Source of the DNA: Atopomonas hussainii
GTDB lineage: Bacteria; Pseudomonadota; Gammaproteobacteria; Pseudomonadales; Pseudomonadaceae
Assembly: GCF_900109735.1 (NCBI RefSeq)
Contig: NZ_FOAS01000005.1
Span: forward strand, 1 to 64,000
Reading direction: 5' to 3'
Length of the DNA stretch: 64,000 nt
The notes beneath the pieces were generated by a model, which was not told the DNA's origin, made no database searches, and saw only the letters and a program-made list of their open reading frames with translations. Shown here one piece after another: positions 57,975-64,000 of the stretch. The position numbers and the translations under genes are program-made. Within the stretch, counting starts at the first letter, position 1; each line of letters starts with the position of its first letter.

Positions 57975-60391
57975 GGCTGTTCCTTGAGGGCTGGTTGATG
58001 GCTTAAGCGTAACGCGTTAAGCACCACCAGCAACGAGCTGATCGACATGCCTAGTGCGGCCCAGCCGGGGGTTACCCAGCCGATGGCGGCAAACGGCAGT
58101 ACCAAGAGGTTATACAGGCAGGCCCACGCTAAGTTTTGGCGAATGACGGTGCGGGTGCGCTGCGCCACCGCAAGGCTGTGGCGCAGGCTGTCGAGGCGAT
58201 TGGAGAGCAGCACGGCATCGGCGCTGGTTTTGGCTAAGTCGGTGGCCGAGCCCATGGCGATGCTGATATCGGCGGCGGCGAGCACAGGCACGTCATTCAC
58301 CCCGTCGCCGAGCATCAGTACTTTGTGGTCCTGTTGCTGCAAGGCTTGTACATGGGCCAGTTTGGCCGCTGGAGTTTGCCCGCCCAGGGCAGCGTCTAGC
58401 GCTAGCTGTTGGCCCAATTCGGCGACCATAGGCCCGCTGTCGCCGGAGAGCAGCTCACAGCGCCAACCGCGCTGGCGGAAGGTGTCGATCAGGGCGAGGG
58501 CATCGCTGCGCAGGCGATCATCCAAGACAAACCACGCCAACGGGTCGCGTTGATTGCCCAGCAGCAACCATTGGCCGCTGTCTTGTACTACCTGAGGAAT
58601 GGCGCAGCCGCTGAGCGCGCAGACAAACGCGGGTTGGCCAATGCGCAGGATTTGCCCGTCGACACAGCCTTCTAGGCCAAGGCCGGGGTGGTTGCTGACG
58701 TTGTCGGCGTGTTGCTCGCCGCGCCCGAGTGCGCGGGCAATGGGGTGCTCTGAATGCGCCTCTAACGCGGCGGCGAGGCTGCGGCATTGTTCGGGGTTTA
58801 GCGCGGCAAGCGGGCGTATCTCGCGCAGGCTGAGTTTGCCTTCGGTGAGGGTGCCGGTTTTATCCAGCACTACCGTGTTGATATGGCCTAAGGTTTCCAG
58901 CACATGGCCACGGGTGAGCAACAAGCCAAGGCCATGCAGTGTGCCGGTGGCGGTGGTGAGCGCGGTGGGGGTGGCTAGCGACAGCGCGCAGGGGCACGTG
59001 GCGACCAGCACGGCGAGCACAATCCACAAGGCGCGCTCGGGCTCGATCTGCCACCAGGCATAGGCCACCACGGCAGACAGCAGCAGCACGCTGATTAAAA
59101 AGTATTGCGCTACTTGGTCGGCAAGTTCCGCCAAGCGCGGTTTTTCGCTTTGCGCGCGCTCCAACAAACGCACGATGGTGGAGAGTCGCGAAGCATCGCC
59201 CAAGGCGGTCACGCGGATCTGTAGCGGCCCCTCCACATTCAAGGTGCCGGCGTGCACCGTCTCGCCGTTGCGGCGCAGCACAGGCAGGTATTCGCCGGTG
59301 AGCAGCGATTCATCGAGGCTCGACTGGCCTTGGCTAATCACTCCGTCAGCCGGTACCACTGAGCCGGGCAGTACTTCTAGCAGGTCGCCCACGGCCAGCT
59401 CTTTGAGCAGCACCCGCTCGCTTGCGCCGCTGGCGTTAAGGCGCAGGCACGAAGCGGGCAGCAGGTTAACCAGTTGCGCGGTCTTGCTCGCGGTGCGTTC
59501 GCGGGCGCGGCGTTCCAGATAGCGTCCGGCGAGCAGGAAGAAGGCAAACATGCCGACGGCGTCGAAATACAGCTCGCCGTTGCCGGAGAAGCAGGTCCAG
59601 ATACCGGCCACATAGGCCACGCCGATGGCCAGCGAGACGGAGACATCCATGGTCAGCCGGCGGGTGCGCAGGTCGCGCAGCGCGCCACGGAAAAAGTCAG
59701 CGCAGCAATACAGCACAATCGGTGTGGTCATAAACAGGCTGACCCAGCGCAGAATCAGGTGCATGTCGGCGGAGAGGTCGATATTGAACTCTGGCCACGT
59801 GGCCATCGAGGCCATCATTACCTGCATCCACAACAAACCGGCAAGACCGAGCTGGCGCAGCGCGCGGCGGTTTTCCTGTTGTAGCTGCTGCGCGGCTTGG
59901 TCGGGCTGGTAGGGCTGCGCGGCGTAACCAATGCGGCGTAGCTCGCTGATCAATTGCGACAGCTTGGCTTGGCTGGCCTGCCAACGTAGCGATAGGCGAT
60001 GGTTGCTGAGGTTAAGGTTGGCCTCACTGACGCCGGGCACTTGGCGCAGGTGGCGCTCGATCAGCCAGCCGCAGGCGGCGCAGCTGATGCCTTCGACCAG
60101 CAGCAGGCATTCGCTGCTGTCGCCCTCGTGGCGCACGAGGTCTTCTTGCACATCGCGGCGGTCGAGTAGGGCCAGCTCGTCGCTAATGACCTTGGGCAGA
60201 TCCTGCGGGTTGGCCGAGGGTTCGCTGCGGTGCTGGTAATAGCTCGCTAGCCCAGCGTCGACAATGCTCTGGCACACGGCATGACAGCCGGGGCAGCAAA
60301 ACTGCCGTGGCGCACCGAGTACTTCTAATTGCCAAGTGCTGCCGGCGGGCACCGGCAGGCCACAGTGGTAGCAACCGGACAGATCAGCCAT
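57971..60391 (-). CDS. ccoI: Copper-exporting P-type ATPase CcoI (FixI)
   Basis: P1B-type ATPase that supplies copper for the CuB site of cbb3 oxidase. The 806-residue protein begins with a Cys-rich segment (CYHCGLPVP, FCCPGCHAVC) and an HMA-like domain with SCAACGWLIE near residue 100. The P-type motifs are the CPC in ATCPCALSLATP near 475, the phosphorylation site VVLDKTGTLTEG near 514, HSEHPIARALG near 550, and GDGVNDVPVLA near 697. It starts in a TAATG overlap with the ccoH stop and is followed by ccoS. Confidence 0.96.
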   Translation of the reverse strand: MADLSGCYHCGLPVPAGSTWQLEVLGAPRQFCCPGCHAVCQSIVDAGLASYYQHRSEPSANPQDLPKVISDELALLDRRDVQEDLVRHEGDSSECLLLVEGISCAACGWLIERHLRQVPGVSEANLNLSNHRLSLRWQASQAKLSQLISELRRIGYAAQPYQPDQAAQQLQQENRRALRQLGLAGLLWMQVMMASMATWPEFNIDLSADMHLILRWVSLFMTTPIVLYCCADFFRGALRDLRTRRLTMDVSVSLAIGVAYVAGIWTCFSGNGELYFDAVGMFAFFLLAGRYLERRARERTASKTAQLVNLLPASCLRLNASGASERVLLKELAVGDLLEVLPGSVVPADGVISQGQSSLDESLLTGEYLPVLRRNGETVHAGTLNVEGPLQIRVTALGDASRLSTIVRLLERAQSEKPRLAELADQVAQYFLISVLLLSAVVAYAWWQIEPERALWIVLAVLVATCPCALSLATPTALTTATGTLHGLGLLLTRGHVLETLGHINTVVLDKTGTLTEGKLSLREIRPLAALNPEQCRSLAAALEAHSEHPIARALGRGEQHADNVSNHPGLGLEGCVDGQILRIGQPAFVCALSGCAIPQVVQDSGQWLLLGNQRDPLAWFVLDDRLRSDALALIDTFRQRGWRCELLSGDSGPMVAELGQQLALDAALGGQTPAAKLAHVQALQQQDHKVLMLGDGVNDVPVLAAADISIAMGSATDLAKTSADAVLLSNRLDSLRHSLAVAQRTRTVIRQNLAWACLYNLLVLPFAAIGWVTPGWAALGMSISSLLVVLNALRLSHQPALKEQP

Positions 60392-60906
60392 TAGAACTCA
60401 GCGCTGAGCACCAGTTGTTGTTCGGCTTGCAGGTAGAACTCGTCGAATAGGCGCCATTCTTGCCCGCCCTCTTGGCCGAGCAGCTCAAGGAATCGGCGGC
60501 CAATGATTTCGTCCAGCAGTTGACCGACATAGCGGCCGGGCTCGCTGGCGCTGTGGGTGAGCTTGATGGTGCGGTCTTTATCCGGCTGGGTGGGGGAGAT
60601 CACATTTAGAGTGATTTGCTCCGGACGGCTCAAGCCGCTGAGTTGTAGCTCGATTTCGCCGGTCAGGCTGTCGATACGGATATCTGCGGACAGCTTGAGT
60701 TGGTCGGCAAAGCTTTCGCGGGCCAGCGATTGGTTAATGCCCTTGCCGACGTCGTAGTAGTCGTCCGACAGCACGGGGTCTTGGTTGTTAATCGCCACGA
60801 TGAGCAAGGTGGTGCCGCCGCTGATGCCAAAGCCCAGCATGCCGAGCAGAAACAGCAACCAAGGTTGTTTGTACCAGGGGGCGGGGTTCTTGCTCATCGT
60901 GTTCAC
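60391..60906 (-). CDS. ccoH: cbb3 oxidase assembly protein CcoH (FixH)
   Basis: Membrane protein that helps assemble cbb3 oxidase. The ~171-residue product has an N-terminal membrane segment (WLLFLLGMLGFGISGGTTLLIVAI, about residues 16-39) and a periplasmic region with the family sequence DDYYDVGKGINQ near residue 49. The start is uncertain: GTG 60906 has GGAG at five bases, while ATG 60897 would be 14 bases away. It lies between ccoG and ccoI. Confidence 0.9.
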   Translation of the reverse strand: MNTMSKNPAPWYKQPWLLFLLGMLGFGISGGTTLLIVAINNQDPVLSDDYYDVGKGINQSLARESFADQLKLSADIRIDSLTGEIELQLSGLSRPEQITLNVISPTQPDKDRTIKLTHSASEPGRYVGQLLDEIIGRRFLELLGQEGGQEWRLFDEFYLQAEQQLVLSAEF

Positions 60907-60915
60907 TGTGGCTCC

Positions 60916-62349
60916 TTAGCGAATTACGGGGCCGATAAAGCGGCTATCGGTGCTGCGCTTGACCCCATCGTCATCTAGGGAGCGGATTTTAAAGGTAATT
61001 TCGTTGGTGCTGTTAGGCAGTTGTTCCGGATCGACGGAAAGCCCCATCGGCAGGGAGAGAATTTCCCCCGGCGCGGCGGTCACTTCGCGGCGGCCTTCTA
61101 GCACTAAACCTTCGATGCCTTCGGCGCTGATCACGTAGGTGTGCTGGCGCTGATCTTTGTTCATCACCTTCACGGTGTAGACGTTTTCGATGCGGCCTAC
61201 TTCGTTTTCGCGGTACAGCACGCGGTCTTTGAGGACATCCAGCTCCACCAGCGGGCGATTGATCACGGCAAAGGCAAAGCCTGCGAGCATGGCCAGCAAC
61301 GCCACGGCGTAGCCGATTAGGCGTGGGCGCAGCAGGTGGGTTTTTTCGCCGTTTAAGTTGTGCTCGGTGGTGTAGCTGATCAGGCCTTTGTCATAGCCCA
61401 TTTTGTCCATGATGCTGTCGCAGGCGTCGATACACGCCGCGCAGGTAATGCACTCGTATTGCAGGCCATCGCGGATGTCGATGCCGGTGGGGCAGACGTG
61501 CACGCAGGCTTTGCAGTCGATGCAGTCGCCCAGGCCTTCGGCTTGGTAATCGCTGCCACGCTTACGCGGGCCACGGCTTTCGCCCCGGCGTGGGTCGTAC
61601 GACACCACCAACGTATCTTTATCGAACATCACGCTTTGGAAACGTGCATAGGGGCACATGTAGATGCACACCTGCTCGCGCAGGTAGCCGGCGTTTAAGT
61701 AGGTGGCTACGGTGAAGAAGCCAATCCAGAAATACGCCCAGCCGCTGGCTTGCAGGGTGAAGAATTCAATCACCAAGTCGCGGATGGGGGTGAAGTAGCC
61801 GACAAAGGTTAAGCCGGTGACAAAGCTGACTAAGAACCACAGGCCATGCTTGGCGGCTTTTTTCGTCAGCTTGTTCTGGCTCATCGGCTGTTTGTCGAGC
61901 TTCATGCGTTGGTTGCGGTCGCCTTCGGTGACCTTTTCCGCCCACATGAAGATCCACGTCCACACGCTTTGCGGGCAGGTGTAACCGCACCAAACGCGGC
62001 CGGCGAACACAGTAATAAAGAACAGGCCAAAGGCGCTGATGATCAAGAGGCTAGAGAGCAGGATGAAGTCTTGCGGCCAGATGGTCATGCCAAAGATGTA
62101 GAACTTGCGCTCTGGCAGGTTCCACCACACCGCTTGGCGACCGCCCCAGTTGAGCCAAACCGTGCCGAAATACAGCAAGAAGAGAAACGCCCCGCCACCC
62201 ATGCGCAGGTTGCGGAACAGGCCGGTAAAGGCTTTGGTGTAAATCTTCTCTTGCTTGGCATACAGATCGAACTCGCCGTTGCTATCGACCTTAACGGGCT
62301 TGAGCTTGGGCGGGGTGATGTCCCGTACGGGGATCTGGTCATTACTCAT
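60916..62349 (-). CDS. ccoG: cbb3 oxidase accessory protein CcoG (RdxA/FixG)
   Basis: Membrane-bound ferredoxin-like protein implicated in copper reduction for the cbb3 oxidase. The 477-residue protein has about five membrane segments, a Cys motif in CGYTCPQSVW near residue 121, and two [4Fe-4S] motifs, CIDCKACVHVCP near 275 and CITCAACIDACD near 295. A C-terminal Ig-like domain follows from about 365. The ATG at 62349 heads the ccoGHIS group; no Anr box was seen immediately upstream. Confidence 0.95.
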   Translation of the reverse strand: MSNDQIPVRDITPPKLKPVKVDSNGEFDLYAKQEKIYTKAFTGLFRNLRMGGGAFLFLLYFGTVWLNWGGRQAVWWNLPERKFYIFGMTIWPQDFILLSSLLIISAFGLFFITVFAGRVWCGYTCPQSVWTWIFMWAEKVTEGDRNQRMKLDKQPMSQNKLTKKAAKHGLWFLVSFVTGLTFVGYFTPIRDLVIEFFTLQASGWAYFWIGFFTVATYLNAGYLREQVCIYMCPYARFQSVMFDKDTLVVSYDPRRGESRGPRKRGSDYQAEGLGDCIDCKACVHVCPTGIDIRDGLQYECITCAACIDACDSIMDKMGYDKGLISYTTEHNLNGEKTHLLRPRLIGYAVALLAMLAGFAFAVINRPLVELDVLKDRVLYRENEVGRIENVYTVKVMNKDQRQHTYVISAEGIEGLVLEGRREVTAAPGEILSLPMGLSVDPEQLPNSTNEITFKIRSLDDDGVKRSTDSRFIGPVIR

Positions 62350-62372
62350 CGGGCTGATCCATTTCTTTTAGA

Positions 62373-62406
62373 AACAACAAGGCCGGCATGTGCCGGCCTT
62401 GTTGTT
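62373..62406 (-). terminator. Hairpin between ccoP and ccoG
   Basis: A perfect 16-base-pair inverted repeat (arms AACAACAAGGCCGGCA and TGCCGGCCTTGTTGTT, two bases between them). On the minus strand the second arm ends in TTGTTGTTTCT. It is the likely end of the ccoNOQP transcript, since ccoG starts a few bases later. Confidence 0.8.
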
Positions 62407-62474
62407 AGGGCTAGTCACCCTTGAAGGATACGCCGCTTTAGCGTTTTCAGCCTGCGACACAGGGTCGCGCTGGC

Positions 62475-63383
62475 TTATTCCTTCTCGGGTTGTTCGCCAT
62501 GAGACAGGCTGTACACATACGCTGCCAGCAGGTGCACCTTGTCGTTACCGAGCAGGTGTTCTTGCTTAGGCATTTGGCCGTTACGGCCGTAGCGAATGGT
62601 CTGCTGCACTTGGGTGTAGCTCGAACCAAAGATCCAGCCTTTGTTGCTGGTCAGGTTCGGCGCACCCATCAGCGGGTTACCTTTGCCATCGGCACCGTGA
62701 CAGGCTACGCAGTTGGTGGCGAAGATCTTTTGACCTGCCTCAACGTCGATGCCTTCCGGGGTTTTCAGGCCAGCCATTTTCAGCACGTAGGCAGATACGT
62801 TTTTCACGCCTTCTTCACCCAGTGCATCACCCCAAGCCGGCATGGCGCCCATACGGCCAGCCAAGATGGAGGTTTTGATGGTTTCCGGCTCGCCGCCCCA
62901 ACGCCACTGGTCGTCGGTCAGGTTGGGGAAGCCGAAGCTGCCCTTGGCGTCTGAACCGTGGCACACGGCGCAGTTAGAAGCGAACAGACGGTTACCCATT
63001 TTCAGGGCTGCTTCGTCTTTGGCCACTTCTTCGATCGGCATGGCCGCGTACTTAGCGTACAGCGGGCCATACTGCTCGGCGGCCTTGTCCATTTCTTTCT
63101 GCCACTGGTTGACTTGCGTCCAGCCCAGTACGCCTTCCCACTTACCCAGGCCCGGATAGAGCACTAAGTAGCCGATGGCGAAGATGATGGTGCCGACGAA
63201 CAGCAGGAACCACCAATGGGGCAGGGGGTTATCAAACTCTTCGATACCGTCAAAGCTGTGGCCCACAGTCTCTTCGGTTTCTGCCGGGCGCTGGCCTTTG
63301 CGGGTGGCAAAGATCAGCCAGAACAGACCGATAATGGTGCCGACCACCAAAACGGTGATCCAACCGCTCCAGAAATTGGTCAT
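62475..63383 (-). CDS. ccoP: cbb3 cytochrome c oxidase subunit CcoP
   Basis: Membrane-anchored dihaem cytochrome c that passes electrons to the oxidase. The 302-residue protein has a short N-terminal membrane segment ([24 protein letters not shown]) and a second ([19 protein letters not shown], about 55-75). Two c-type haem motifs follow, CAVCHGSD near residue 136 and CVACHGAD near residue 222. Its ATG overlaps the ccoQ stop in ATGA. Confidence 0.96.
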   Translation of the reverse strand: MTNFWSGWITVLVVGTIIGLFWLIFATRKGQRPAETEETVGHSFDGIEEFDNPLPHWWFLLFVGTIIFAIGYLVLYPGLGKWEGVLGWTQVNQWQKEMDKAAEQYGPLYAKYAAMPIEEVAKDEAALKMGNRLFASNCAVCHGSDAKGSFGFPNLTDDQWRWGGEPETIKTSILAGRMGAMPAWGDALGEEGVKNVSAYVLKMAGLKTPEGIDVEAGQKIFATNCVACHGADGKGNPLMGAPNLTSNKGWIFGSSYTQVQQTIRYGRNGQMPKQEHLLGNDKVHLLAAYVYSLSHGEQPEKE

Positions 63384-63562
63384 TGCTTACTCCTAGATTC
63401 TTGCTCAATGCGCTTGGCGGCCTCAGGGTCATCGGCGAAGGGCAACATGGCGTCTTCGTCGAAGCGCGCTTTACGCTTGCCGCCGTAGGCCCAGATCAGC
63501 ACGCCAATGAAGGCGATGAAGATCACAACGGTGCCTAGACCACGTAAGGTTCCGATATCCAT
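63380..63562 (-). CDS. ccoQ: cbb3 oxidase small subunit CcoQ
   Basis: A 60-residue single-membrane-segment subunit that stabilises the cbb3 complex. It has a hydrophobic stretch ([16 protein letters not shown]) followed by a charged tail ([16 protein letters not shown]). ATG 63562 follows GGTGAG within the end of ccoO; an upstream GTG at 63571 is in frame but less likely. It lies between ccoO and ccoP. Confidence 0.93.
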   Translation of the reverse strand: MDIGTLRGLGTVVIFIAFIGVLIWAYGGKRKARFDEDAMLPFADDPEAAKRIEQESRSKQ

Positions 63563-63567
63563 AGCAC

Positions 63568-64000
63568 TCACCGCTTGTTGGTAATCGCCGTGCCCAATAC
63601 CTGCAGGTAGGCCACGATGGCGTCCATTTCGCTCTTGCCTTCAACCGCAGCCTTGGCACCAGCGATGTCTTCGTCGCTGTAGGGCACGCCTAAAGTGCGC
63701 AGAGCACGCATTTTGTCCGCAGTCTTCTTGCCGTCTAGCACACCTTCGGCGAGCCAGGGGTAAGCTGGCATGATGGACTCCGGTACTACGTTGCGCGGGT
63801 TGTACAGGTGAGCACGCTGCCACTCATCGGAGTAGCGGCCACCAACGCGAGCCAAGTCCGGACCGGTACGCTTAGAGCCCCACAGGAAGGGGTGGTCGTA
63901 GACGCTTTCACCGGCCACCGAGTAATGACCATAACGTTCGGTCTCGGCACGGAACGGACGTACCATCTGCGAGTGGCAGCCAACGCAGCCTTCACGGATG
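63568..64000 (-). CDS. ccoO: cbb3 cytochrome c oxidase subunit CcoO (partial, C-terminal part)
   Basis: Monohaem cytochrome c subunit of the cbb3 oxidase, truncated by the window edge. The frame runs on through 64000 without a stop; its first visible residues are [19 protein letters not shown], which hold the haem motif CVGCH. Further family features are [24 protein letters not shown] and [20 protein letters not shown]. The C-terminus is complete at 63568. ccoN would lie beyond the edge. Confidence 0.96.
   Translation of the reverse strand, partial: IREGCVGCHSQMVRPFRAETERYGHYSVAGESVYDHPFLWGSKRTGPDLARVGGRYSDEWQRAHLYNPRNVVPESIMPAYPWLAEGVLDGKKTADKMRALRTLGVPYSDEDIAGAKAAVEGKSEMDAIVAYLQVLGTAITNKR

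Overview
The window looks like a chromosomal segment of a gammaproteobacterium of the Pseudomonas group (Pseudomonadaceae). The 23S/5S rRNA ends, the zwf-pgl-eda cluster with divergent hexR, the order iscRSUA-hscBA-fdx-iscX-ndk-rlmN-pilF-rodZ-ispG-hisS-yfgM-bamB-der, the pyrF-moxR-DUF58-tgpA cluster and the ccoPQ/ccoGHIS-hemN-anr-apt block are all typical of that family. G+C is in the mid-to-upper 50s by eye. A maltotetraose-forming amylase and a lamB-malM pair recall starch-using pseudomonads of the P. stutzeri type. I did not fix the species.

Layout. 1-340: end of an rRNA operon. 452-7308: fbp, yaeQ, recJ, a secreted protein of unknown function, prfB with its programmed frameshift, lysS. 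7697-11187: a glutamine-synthetase-like ligase, an MFS transporter, pyrF. 11225-15110: moxR, DUF58 and transglutaminase genes, overlapping as an operon. 15156-24955: a carbohydrate region with malM and lamB (minus), hexR (minus), zwf-pgl-eda (plus) and a secreted maltotetraohydrolase. 25032-33762: mixed housekeeping genes (trhO, topA, suhB, trmJ, cysE). 33813-39336: the complete ISC iron-sulfur operon behind two IscR boxes. 39435-48624: ndk to der. 48825-54062: SulP transporter, Old Yellow Enzyme with divergent HxlR regulator, ferritin, and a beta-propeller protein. 54084-64000 (minus): apt, anr, hemN, a TauE/SafE-like membrane protein, ccoS-I-H-G, ccoP-Q-O; the last gene runs off the window end.

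How genes work together. Starch would be cut outside the cell to maltotetraose, which could enter through LamB and feed the Entner-Doudoroff route (zwf-pgl-eda). The lamB leader carries MalT-like boxes, a motif shared with the hexR-zwf gap, and an A-rich motif of the Hfq/Crc type; a similar A-rich motif precedes amyP. Anr, encoded here, probably activates hemN through a well-placed box.

Most of the window is core genome; no phage, insertion sequence with transposase, CRISPR array or defence system is visible. The least expected material is non-coding. There is a family of three 141-bp repeats with inverted ends, each starting 0-6 bases after a stop codon in the same orientation and with partly covarying internal arms. 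There is also a separate element of about 264 bp, flanked by TA, with perfect inverted ends and nested hairpins, sitting between malM and its probable terminator.
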